A DNA stretch of 5,528 nucleotides from Spartobacteria bacterium (GTDB lineage: Bacteria; Verrucomicrobiota; Verrucomicrobiia; Chthoniobacterales; Chthoniobacteraceae): the NCBI GenBank assembly GCA_025355595.1, contig JANXZI010000628.1, positions 1 through 5,528 on the forward strand, written 5' to 3'. The translations under genes and the position numbers were made by a program. Below are positions 1-5,528 of the stretch, piece after piece (position 1 is the first letter of the stretch; every line of letters starts with the position of its first letter). The notes under the pieces were generated by a model. The model saw nothing but the letters and a program-made list of their open reading frames with translations, did no database searches and was not told where the DNA came from.

Positions 1-22
1 CCGAGGTGTTGCGCACACACTT

Positions 23-71
23 CTGCGACGAGGGCGTCGCAGCCACTCCGCGCGAGGTTGGAAAACCTCGC
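23..71. terminator. Pair of adjacent hairpins downstream of the SGNH hydrolase gene
   Basis: Two perfect 8-bp inverted repeats, each closing a 4-nt loop, lie side by side. The first pairs 23-30 (ctgcgacg) with 35-42 around loop aggg. The second pairs 52-59 (gcgaggtt) with 64-71 around loop ggaa. The second begins 16 nt past the TAG stop of the minus-strand gene, where a terminator or 3'-end stabiliser would be expected. Neither strand has a clear T-tract after the stems, so classical intrinsic termination is not proven. The tract could instead be a two-way terminator or part of a repeat. No gene is visible in 1-87. Confidence 0.5.
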
Positions 72-87
72 CTGCTTCGCCCTGCTG

Positions 88-987
88 CTACTGCGCGATG
101 GCCTTGGCCTTTTCCGCGTCAGCTTTTGCCTTTGCATCTGCCTTGGCCTTCTCGGCAGCGGCCCTGGCTTCGGCGGCTATCTTTGCGGCTTCCGCGGCGG
201 CGGCTTCGAGCGGCGCCCACGAGGCCTTGGCCTTTTCGAGTTCCGCGGCATTGAGCCCGAGCGCCTGCAGGACGCCGATGGCCATCAGCTTGTTGCCCTC
301 GCCGTTCATGTGGACGCCGTCGCTCGTGAGCACCTTCGTGCCGGGCTTGTTTTCCTTTTTGATGCGCTCCTGGAACATCGCGTTCAGATCCGCGAGCGGG
401 AGGTGCTTTTCCTTCGCGAGCGCGCGGAGGAAATCGTTGTACGGTGCGAGGAGCGCATTCTCCGCGTTGTCGAGTTCCTCCTTGATCACCGTCGCAGTGA
501 GGATGACCGGCTTCGCACCGGCCGCCGCGGCCTTCTCGATGATCGCCGTGATGTTTTTTTTGTAAGTCCCGCGCTCGGCGACCTTCTCATCGTATTCGCC
601 GGCCTTCGCCGTCGCATCGTCGAGCGGCACGCCGCGCTTGCCGTGCCACACGTCGTTCACGCCGCAGCTTAGCGTCATCCACTGCGGCTTTTTGCTGAGC
701 ACATCCTTTTCGAGCCGCGCGAGCATCTGGTCCGACTTATGCCCGCTGATGCCCGCGGGCACCGGCTCCGCCTTCACACTATTTGCCTCCAGCCCCGCGA
801 TGACCAGCCGCACGTAGCCCGCGGGATTTCCCCAGCCGCCCTGGGTGATAGAGTCGCCGAGGAAGGCAATTTTGTCGCCGTTCTTCACGGCGATTTCCGC
901 GGACGCGCGGGGCATGATGCCGAGCACGGCGAGCGCGGCGGCGGTAAAAGTGGAGCGGAGGAAGGCGGAGGCTGGGGTGCGTTTCAT
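88..987 (-). CDS. Secreted SGNH/GDSL-family hydrolase (esterase) with Ala/Lys/Glu-rich C-terminal tail
   Basis: A 299-residue exported serine esterase of the SGNH superfamily, probably removing acetyl or acyl groups from a carbohydrate or lipid; the substrate cannot be told. Residues 1-30 form a Sec signal peptide: basic start, hydrophobic core 14-25, cleavage after ASA at 28-30. Block I is GDSIT at 44-48 with nucleophile Ser46. Block II Gly is near 79-82 (GISGHKSD). Block III is GVND at 109-112, where Asn111 helps form the oxyanion hole. Block V is DGVH at 223-226, supplying Asp223 and His226, so the active site looks complete. Residues 247-299 are a low-complexity A/K/E helix, TolA-like, possibly a coiled coil or surface-binding segment. 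The ATG at 987 was chosen because the signal peptide starts there; a frame open to a TTG at 1173 would add 62 residues encoded partly by repeat DNA. A weak GATAAGG lies upstream. An A8 run covers residues 143-145. Confidence 0.9.
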   Translation of the reverse strand: MKRTPASAFLRSTFTAAALAVLGIMPRASAEIAVKNGDKIAFLGDSITQGGWGNPAGYVRLVIAGLEANSVKAEPVPAGISGHKSDQMLARLEKDVLSKKPQWMTLSCGVNDVWHGKRGVPLDDATAKAGEYDEKVAERGTYKKNITAIIEKAAAAGAKPVILTATVIKEELDNAENALLAPYNDFLRALAKEKHLPLADLNAMFQERIKKENKPGTKVLTSDGVHMNGEGNKLMAIGVLQALGLNAAELEKAKASWAPLEAAAAEAAKIAAEARAAAEKAKADAKAKADAEKAKAIAQ

Positions 988-1165
988 GGGCGGCCTTATC
1001 GCGTGCCGGGCCGCCGGCGACAAGCCCCGCGTGATTCCAACTCCGGCATGCAGCAAGGCGGGACAAACGCGGAGCGCGGTTGTTTCCCTTCGGACGGCAT
1101 TGGCGAGGAGCCAAATCCCGCCGCCATCCGCATTCATAGTGTTCCGAAAGTCATGCCTGTGCAGA

Positions 1166-1344
1166 TGCGCCAACGGCGCAAGACAAGTCAGCCCAGCGCA
1201 ACGCCCTGGGAGTGCATGTGAAGAAAGGACAAAGCTCTGAATGGGCGTGACAAGAAACGTGCCGCCCCGCTGGGGCTTTGATCTTCTTGTGGTCCGTGAC
1301 CCAGGGCGTTGCCCTTGGCTGGTTTGTCAGCGGGCCTTTGGCCC
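1166..1344. repeat. Inverted pair of a structured intergenic repeat (REP/BIME-like), centre at about 1255
   Basis: Two diverged copies of one module face each other. Copy A reads on the minus strand from about 1235 to 1166, copy B on the plus strand from about 1275 to 1344. Each has, in order: GCTTTG and a pyrimidine-rich spacer; a hairpin of consensus CCCAGGGCGTTGCCCTGGG (A 1210-1192, B 1300-1318); a CTG-RY-TTGTC linker; and a second hairpin (A 1180-1166, TGCGCC-GTT-GGCGCA; B 1332-1344, GGGCC-TTT-GGCCC). The second stem differs in sequence between copies but stays paired, so structure is kept. Between the arms lie a GCCCC-GCT-GGGGC hairpin at 1264-1276 and an acaagaa/ttcttgt pair at 1250-1256 and 1284-1290. 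This is the architecture of REP/BIME elements, usually moved in trans by a RAYT (TnpA-REP) transposase; none is in view. I have the impression that such repeats recur in Verrucomicrobia, but cannot verify copy number. Confidence 0.65.
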
Positions 1345-1368
1345 TCATGGTGCGACCTCATGGCGCGA
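1343..1368. repeat. 13-bp tandem duplication, one mismatch
   Basis: Units cctcatggtgcga (1343-1355) and cctcatggcgcga (1356-1368) are directly adjacent and differ at one base (t1351 versus c1364). The tract begins at the outer end of repeat copy B. It is probably a replication-slippage product or a variable edge of that element. Confidence 0.75.
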
Positions 1369-1382
1369 TCTTCGGTACCATT

Positions 1383-1416
1383 GCCGTGCGCCTACTGCGG
1401 CCGTGCGCCTACTGCG
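1383..1416. repeat. Perfect 17-bp tandem duplication over a stop codon
   Basis: The unit gccgtgcgcctactgcg occurs twice with no gap, at 1383-1399 and 1400-1416, without a mismatch. The TAG stop of the minus-strand fusion gene (1411-1409) and its last codons lie in the second unit, so the duplication does not alter the protein. Identity of the copies suggests a recent event. Both units contain ccgtgcgcc, which can pair with ggcgcacgg at 1426-1434. Confidence 0.85.
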
Positions 1417-1434
1417 ATCCGCGCGGGCGCACGG
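1401..1434 (-). terminator. Possible 3'-end hairpin of the fusion gene
   Basis: A perfect 9-bp inverted repeat pairs 1401-1409 (ccgtgcgcc) with 1426-1434 (ggcgcacgg) across a 16-nt loop. It spans the last codons and stop of the minus-strand gene. Because the left arm is duplicated, 1384-1392 can form the same stem with a longer loop, giving two competing structures. No T-tract follows on the minus strand, so its role as a terminator is weakly supported; it may instead block 3' exonucleases. Confidence 0.35.
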
Positions 1435-3958
1435 GTGGCGGGGAGGTGGGCTGGATCCAGTTCCACCCGCTCTTGTAGATCACGTCGAGGTGCGGCGTCT
1501 CGCGCCGTGCGCCGCCTTCGGACTGCGAGCGGAGGCATTCGTCCACGATGCCGCTGGTGAGCAGCGTGCGTTCGACGGGCCACGGCGCGCGGCCCGTGTG
1601 CATGAATTGCTCGATGCCGTTGAACAGGATTCCGAAATGTGAAAATGGGCGCTCGTCCTGGATGACAAATGTGAGGCTCGTCACGCGGTCATGATCGTCC
1701 TTCCACGCGGTCGCCCATTCCTGCACCGCGCCGTTCAGCATGAAGAGGCAGGCCCGCAGGCCGTCGCGGTAGTCAATGACGCAGAGCACGGGTTGCTTCG
1801 CGAGTTCCTCGACGCGCTTGCCGGGCGGGAGCGGGCGTTCGCGCATCGCGGCGAGCGCGGCATCGAGCAGCTTGCGATCGTACACGCCGCGCTCGGCGGC
1901 GGCCCACACGTCGTCGCCAGTGATCGTCTGCACCGCGGCCACGCCGGTCTCGCCGCCGGCCCGGCGCTCGATGAGCGACTGCATGGCTTCGAGCGCGTGG
2001 AAGCCGTAGATGTCTATGCGGTGATAGGAGACCATGACGATCTGCTTCAGCTTCGCGCCGCGCGGCAGGTCAATCGGCGGATTGCGCCACGCGGAGGGCA
2101 CGGACGATCCGGCCATGAGCGGCATGTCGCGCTTCTTCGCCTCGTCGTAGATCCACTTCGCGTCGGCCCATGTGTCGGAGAGGTGCTTGTCGCAAAAAAC
2201 CGGGAGCCCGCGGCGTCCATATTTGTCCACTGTCTTGAAAATCTCCTCGAACCATTTCTGCTTCGGATACGCGATTGCGCTGGTCGGCGAGAGCGGATAG
2301 TCGCCGTGCTCCGCGACGACGAGCGCGCCCTCGACGGCGATTTTTTCCTGCCCGAGCGTGAGCGTCTCCGCGACCGTCTTCGCGAGCGGGACCGCGAGGT
2401 CGGTGGCGATGCGCCGGCTCGTGTCGGTCTTCGGTTTCTGGTCCACGTAAAGGGACGCGATTTGCAGCGCAGGCACGCGGCCCTGGCCGTCGAGCGTGTC
2501 GGTCTGCAACGCGCGGCCGATGATGAGATCGGAGTGCGAATTGTAGTGATACACCGTCGTGATCGCCGCGACCGGTTTGCGCACTTCGGCGATGTGGGGG
2601 TGCGGGCGCGCGTGGATTTCGTGCAGCGTGAGCGGCGCGAGCGAGAGGACGTATTGCGCGCCGTGCGTCGCGGCCACGCCGAGGATTGCGTGCTGCGGGA
2701 TGAGGTTGCCGTCGCCGAAACGCCGGAAGCCGTGGTGCCACGGGAACGGCTCGCCCTTCTGGTCCGTGAACTGCGTGAAGTCGGTGTTTTTCACCGCGAG
2801 CGGGCCGTGGTCGGTCGGCGGAGCGTCGCCGGCCTTGTAGCTCACGAGGTGCGCGAATGGTCGGCGCTTGTCGTATTTTGCCACGAGCGCAGCCCACACG
2901 ACGCCGTTCGGCGCGACGCACAGCGCGCGGCAGTCCGTGCTCTCGGCGACTGCGCAGAGCTTGCCGAGGCTGCGGCCTTCGAGCGTGTCGCCCTTCGCCG
3001 TGAGGTCGTAGGAAAAGAGCTGGTTCGTGCTCATCGCGACCGCGTAGAGCGTCTTTCGGTTCGTCGAGATTTCCCAGTTGATCGGATGCGAATTTTCATC
3101 CGCGAGGTGCGAGTCCGCCGTCGGTAGCCGACCGTCAATCGTCTGTTTCAGCCGCTCGACTTTGTCCGTCTTCGGATCGTAGCGCAGGATGTCTCCGCCG
3201 CGCATGGGGTGATACGCGCGCCCGAGGAAATCCACGACGATGAACGCATACAGGTGGTTCGTCTCGCCGAGGTCGCGATATTCGCCCGTCGCGAGATCGA
3301 GCTTCATGAAATGCGAACTCTCCACGGGCCGCTCGTCCGAGCATGTCGAGATGTACGCGACGTTGCGCGACTCGTCGGGCGTGATGCTGATAATCCCGTG
3401 ATGCTTCACCGGCACCGGATACACGCGCGTCTTCCCCGTCTCCGGGTCGAACACCATCGGATACCCGCCGAGATAGTCGGTGACCTTTTCGCCCTTCTTC
3501 ACATCCGGGTATCCCTGCTTCGTGCCGAAGTAAATCTTCCCGCTCGCGCCGACATTGTTCCGCGTGTGGATCTTCGACTGCGCCGCAAAGCCCGTCGCCG
3601 TCGAGCCGATCTCCCTCATGCAATCCACGACCACGCGCATCTCCTGCGACGCGGGATCGTATTCCACGAGATACGCGTTCTCCCCGTATTTCGCCGTGCC
3701 GATGTAGAGCCGCCCGTTCTTCCCCTCGACGAGAGAAAAATAGCCGCTGCCCTGATTCGTGAGATGCTTCGGCAGCGCGCGCGCATGCGTGTAGAGCCAC
3801 GGCTGCTCCGGCGCCTGCGCAAGTGCGGTTGCACTCAGGAAGGCAACGGAAATGAGGACGATGACGATGCGAGCGAGCAGCGTCTGCGCGTGCAGCGTGC
3901 GGAAAATCAAAACCGTGGAGGGGCGAGGGATCGCCTTTGGAAATCGCAGTGGAATCAT
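1409..3958 (-). CDS. Exported two-domain protein: seven-bladed beta-propeller fused to degenerate Gfo/Idh/MocA-like domain
   Basis: An 849-residue protein of unknown function. A long basic N-terminus and hydrophobic stretch 31-47 ending in ALAQA (45-49) indicate Sec export; there is no twin arginine. Residues 54-455 contain about seven propeller blades, recognisable by strands such as RLYIGT (83-88), KIYFGT (141-146), VFDPETGK (169-176), RYDPKTDK (259-266), TLYAVA (303-308), VVWAAL (353-358) and QYVLSL (435-440). The motif GTKQGYP (145-151) is typical of propellers in planctomycetes and relatives. Residues 463-835 match a family I recognise from the same group: SLYVDQ (502-507), EHGDYP (550-555), DKHLSDTW (590-597), MAGSS (615-619), GGETGV (668-673), YRDGL (730-734), PVERTLLTSGIVD (794-806). 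Its order follows the Gfo/Idh fold, with Lys591 at the place of the usual EKP lysine, but GxGxxG is absent. The ATG at 3958 lacks a Shine-Dalgarno. A Pro-rich tail follows residue 836. Confidence 0.85.
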   Translation of the reverse strand: MIPLRFPKAIPRPSTVLIFRTLHAQTLLARIVIVLISVAFLSATALAQAPEQPWLYTHARALPKHLTNQGSGYFSLVEGKNGRLYIGTAKYGENAYLVEYDPASQEMRVVVDCMREIGSTATGFAAQSKIHTRNNVGASGKIYFGTKQGYPDVKKGEKVTDYLGGYPMVFDPETGKTRVYPVPVKHHGIISITPDESRNVAYISTCSDERPVESSHFMKLDLATGEYRDLGETNHLYAFIVVDFLGRAYHPMRGGDILRYDPKTDKVERLKQTIDGRLPTADSHLADENSHPINWEISTNRKTLYAVAMSTNQLFSYDLTAKGDTLEGRSLGKLCAVAESTDCRALCVAPNGVVWAALVAKYDKRRPFAHLVSYKAGDAPPTDHGPLAVKNTDFTQFTDQKGEPFPWHHGFRRFGDGNLIPQHAILGVAATHGAQYVLSLAPLTLHEIHARPHPHIAEVRKPVAAITTVYHYNSHSDLIIGRALQTDTLDGQGRVPALQIASLYVDQKPKTDTSRRIATDLAVPLAKTVAETLTLGQEKIAVEGALVVAEHGDYPLSPTSAIAYPKQKWFEEIFKTVDKYGRRGLPVFCDKHLSDTWADAKWIYDEAKKRDMPLMAGSSVPSAWRNPPIDLPRGAKLKQIVMVSYHRIDIYGFHALEAMQSLIERRAGGETGVAAVQTITGDDVWAAAERGVYDRKLLDAALAAMRERPLPPGKRVEELAKQPVLCVIDYRDGLRACLFMLNGAVQEWATAWKDDHDRVTSLTFVIQDERPFSHFGILFNGIEQFMHTGRAPWPVERTLLTSGIVDECLRSQSEGGARRETPHLDVIYKSGWNWIQPTSPPPVRPRGSQ

Positions 3959-4016
3959 GGGGGAGAAGAACGAATGGGAATGCCGCCACGGATGTTTTCC
4001 TTAGAACACGCGGCAC

Positions 4017-4354
4017 CCGCCGACGAAACGGAAGCTTGCTCCATCCCGCACACGCCACGCAATCTCCGCTCCCGCCTCCCTACGCATCCCCGCACGCTTC
4101 GGTTCATCGTGCTTGCCAGCGAAGTCGAAACCTCCGCGGTGGAACCCAAACCACGATGATGAACACTTCGACCCCCCCCGCGGCATCCTGCACCAGTCAA
4201 AATCAAAAAGAAAATGTCCGCTGCGAACTGACACTGCTCACGCCCCGACACCTCCCGCTCTCACTCCTGCTGGGCCCGCTTCATCATTCATCATTCCGCA
4301 TGCGTCCTTCGCCGCGGAGCGGCTGAATCTCCTCCCCATCACCGCCGACGAAAC
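4017..4354. repeat. 13-bp direct repeat near both ends of the divergent region
   Basis: ccgccgacgaaac occurs without mismatch at 4017-4029 and 4342-4354, 325 bp apart. The pair brackets most of the divergent intergenic region. It could be two operator copies, recombination-prone flanks or a duplication left by an insertion; no terminal inverted repeats are visible just inside the copies, which argues against a simple transposon. Chance cannot be excluded in GC-rich DNA. Confidence 0.5.
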
Positions 4355-4376
4355 AAACCCGAAACGAACCTGAAAC
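4348..4376 (+). promoter_or_regulatory. Three 7-bp direct repeats with 11-bp period before the phosphatase start (PhoB-box-like spacing)
   Basis: ACGAAAC (4348-4354), CCGAAAC (4359-4365) and CTGAAAC (4370-4376) are separated by 4-nt spacers aaac and gaac. The 7+4 arrangement, one helical turn per unit, is the layout bound by PhoB/PhoP-type regulators, and the downstream gene encodes a phosphatase. The bases do not match the E. coli Pho box, and the tract ends only 7 nt before the start codon, odd for an activator site. It may be an unrelated operator or a decayed tandem repeat. Confidence 0.35.
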
Positions 4377-4383
4377 AGAAATT

Positions 4384-5528
4384 ATGAACATGAATCCCAC
4401 TCCGCGGCGTCGCATCACGCGGCGCGACTTCATCGGCACGGCGGCTGTGGCTGCGCTCGCATCGCCGCTCGCACGGGCGGCGCAGGGCGGATCGCATCAG
4501 GCCACTGGCGTGCGTGTCGGCGAGGTGACGGACACGACGGCGATCGTGTGGATGCGGCTCACGAAACACGCTGCGCGCAATGACGCAGGCAAGCCGTATC
4601 CCGCGCTGCAAAAGGGCGAGAAGCAGAAGTGGCCGCCGGCACCGACGCCGCCCGTGGAGGAGATCGAAGGCGCGTGTCCCGCGATGTCCGGGCGTGTGCG
4701 TGTGCGGTATTCGCTGCGTGAGGATCTCAGCGATGCGATCGAGACGCCTTGGGCGGACGTGAGTGAGGAGAAGGACGGCATTCATCAGTGCGCTCTCGCG
4801 GGACTGAAGGCGGGCAGCACGTATCACTATGCGAGCGAGACCGCGGGGGCGGGCGGAGCGGCGCATGAAAGCCTGCGCGGAAAATTCCACACCGCGCCCG
4901 CACCGGAGGCCGCGACAGCGCTGCGCTTTTGCGTGATGACGTGCCAGGGCTACCAGGATCGCGATCACACGGACGGGCATCCGATTTATCCCTCCATGCT
5001 CGCGCTCGATCCGCGCTTTATCTCGCTGACGGGCGACCTCGTGTACTACGACAGCAATCCGCCGCGCGCGGTGTCGCCGTCGCTCGCGCGGCTGCACTGG
5101 GAGCGGATGTTCAGCCTGCCGCGCCTGCACGCGGCGATGCGCGCCACCTCGACGTACTGGCTGAAGGACGACCACGACACTCTGAGCGACGACTGCTGGC
5201 CGGGGATGAAGGCTGGCGAACTCACATTTGCCGAGGGGCAGAAAATTTTCCGCGAGCAGGCACCGCTCGGCGCGAGCGATTATCGCACGGTGCGATGGGG
5301 GCGCGATTTGCAGGTGTGGTTCACGGACGGGCGGGATTTTCGCTCGCCAAACAAAATGCCCGACGGCCCGGAGAAAACGATCTGGGGCGCGGAACAGAAG
5401 GCGTGGTTCAAGCGCACGGTGAAAGGCAGCGATGCGACGTGGAAGGTGCTCATCAGCCCCACGCCGCTCGTCGGTCCGGATCGCGCCACGGGCAAGAATG
5501 ACAACCACTCGAACGCGGGCTTCTCGCA
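4384..5528 (+). CDS. PhoD-like alkaline phosphatase / phosphodiesterase, Tat-exported (3' end beyond window)
   Basis: The frame stays open to the right edge, giving 381 residues of a metallophosphatase that should hydrolyse phosphate mono- or diesters in the periplasm. Residues 1-33 form a Tat signal with RRDFIG at 13-18 and hydrophobic 19-29; PhoD enzymes fold with metals in the cytoplasm, which fits Tat export. Residues 40-170 are the fibronectin-like PhoD_N domain (RVGEVTDTTAIVW at 44-56, LKAGSTYHY at 141-149), with a Pro-rich insertion at about 61-100 seen in planctomycete and verrucomicrobial members. The catalytic domain begins near 180: TCQ (186-188), whose Cys187 aligns with the iron-binding cysteine of PhoD; LTGDLVYYD (215-223), Asp218 a metal ligand; KDDHD (261-265); SPTPLVGP (358-365). 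The later His-containing metal motif is off the edge. The start may instead be the ATG two codons on; neither has a Shine-Dalgarno. Divergent from the fusion gene. Confidence 0.88.
   Translation, partial: MNMNPTPRRRITRRDFIGTAAVAALASPLARAAQGGSHQATGVRVGEVTDTTAIVWMRLTKHAARNDAGKPYPALQKGEKQKWPPAPTPPVEEIEGACPAMSGRVRVRYSLREDLSDAIETPWADVSEEKDGIHQCALAGLKAGSTYHYASETAGAGGAAHESLRGKFHTAPAPEAATALRFCVMTCQGYQDRDHTDGHPIYPSMLALDPRFISLTGDLVYYDSNPPRAVSPSLARLHWERMFSLPRLHAAMRATSTYWLKDDHDTLSDDCWPGMKAGELTFAEGQKIFREQAPLGASDYRTVRWGRDLQVWFTDGRDFRSPNKMPDGPEKTIWGAEQKAWFKRTVKGSDATWKVLISPTPLVGPDRATGKNDNHSNAGFS

Larger units (their letters stand above)
988..1408. other. Structured intergenic region between the two minus-strand genes
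   Basis: No convincing gene lies in these 421 bases; the frames open here cross hairpins and repeats and show no domain. Besides the inverted repeat pair and the tandem duplications listed separately, it holds an imperfect hairpin at 1060-1088 (GGGA, CAA and CGCG pair with CGCG, TTG and TCCC around loop GAG) and a smaller one at 1100-1114 (ttggc/gccaa). The promoter and leader of the SGNH gene must lie here if it is transcribed separately, but I see no convincing -35/-10 pair. The amount of structure suggests layered insertions of small repeats. Confidence 0.6.
3959..4383. other. Divergent intergenic region between fusion gene and phosphatase gene
   Basis: These 425 bases separate two divergent genes and should hold both promoters and leaders. 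I see no confident -35/-10 pair. Visible items are an A-rich patch at 4198-4214, a C8 run at 4172-4179, a 7-bp tandem tcatcat at 4281-4294, a small GC hairpin at 4311-4323 (gccgc/gcggc) and the direct repeats listed separately. Several frames are open across 3990-4165 on both strands, but none has a recognisable domain. That segment could be a dispersed repeat; copy number in the genome would decide. Confidence 0.6.

Noticed and set aside
58..672. Plus-strand frame of 204 codons opposite the SGNH gene
   Set aside because: No domain; the minus strand carries all SGNH blocks.
988..1173. 62-residue N-terminal extension of the SGNH protein from a TTG at 1173
   Set aside because: It would bury a clear signal peptide and is encoded in part by the structured repeat.
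1264..1290. GCCCC-GCT-GGGGC hairpin followed by TTTGATCTTCTTGT as a plus-strand terminator
   Set aside because: No plus-strand gene ends nearby; the T-rich stretch is part of the repeat module.
1383..1416. CRISPR-like array
   Set aside because: Only two adjacent 17-bp units with no spacer; a simple tandem duplication.
1241..1642. Plus-strand frame of 133 codons across the repeat region
   Set aside because: It translates through the hairpins and both tandem duplications, then runs antisense to the fusion gene; a by-product of repeat DNA.
1691..3127. Long plus-strand open frame (478 codons) opposite the fusion gene
   Set aside because: Its product is dominated by R, V, H, E, D and L with no domain, as expected from the antisense of a GC-rich gene; the minus-strand frame has propeller and Gfo/Idh motifs.
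3135..4058. Minus-strand frame of 307 codons overlapping the start of the fusion gene in another phase
   Set aside because: Arg/Ala-rich out-of-frame shadow; the signal peptide and propeller are in the other frame.
3209..4159. Plus-strand frame of 316 codons running into the divergent region
   Set aside because: Antisense composition (Arg, His, Leu, Glu rich) and no recognisable domain.
4339..5508. Minus-strand open frame (389 codons) opposite the phosphatase gene
   Set aside because: Arg/His-rich antisense shadow without motifs; the plus frame has a Tat signal and PhoD metal-site motifs.

Overview
The window reads as GC-rich bacterial chromosome (about 60-65% G+C by eye). It most resembles the Planctomycetes-Verrucomicrobia group, with Verrucomicrobia my first guess. 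The reasons are a secreted SGNH esterase with an Ala/Lys/Glu tail, a degenerate Gfo/Idh-like family typical of that group, a Tat-exported PhoD of the subfamily common there, weak or absent Shine-Dalgarno sequences, and intergenic DNA full of structured repeats. The taxonomic call is inference from family resemblance; no marker gene is present.

Layout, left to right. Positions 1-87 hold two adjacent 8-bp hairpins just beyond the end of a minus-strand gene. Positions 88-987 (minus) encode a signal-peptide-bearing SGNH/GDSL hydrolase. Positions 988-1408 are non-coding and packed with hairpins: two diverged copies of one structured repeat face each other symmetrically about position 1255, followed by two short tandem duplications. 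Positions 1409-3958 (minus) encode an 849-residue exported protein that joins a seven-bladed beta-propeller to a Gfo/Idh/MocA-like domain with a degraded nucleotide-binding loop. Positions 3959-4383 are a divergent intergenic region with a 13-bp direct repeat and an 11-bp periodic repeat next to the next start codon. Positions 4384-5528 (plus) encode the N-terminal 381 residues of a PhoD-like phosphatase that runs off the right edge.

All three proteins carry export signals (Sec, Sec, Tat), so the locus looks devoted to periplasmic or extracellular hydrolysis and ligand handling: an esterase, a propeller/oxidoreductase-like protein and a phosphatase. Nothing shows that they form one pathway. 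The two minus-strand genes are 421 bp apart with a structured repeat between them, so a tight operon is unlikely, and the phosphatase is divergent.

The most unusual items are the inverted pair of structured repeats (1166-1344), the propeller plus exported Gfo/Idh-like fusion, the perfect 17-bp tandem duplication over a stop codon, and the PhoB-box-like 7+4 spacing of repeats before the phosphatase gene.
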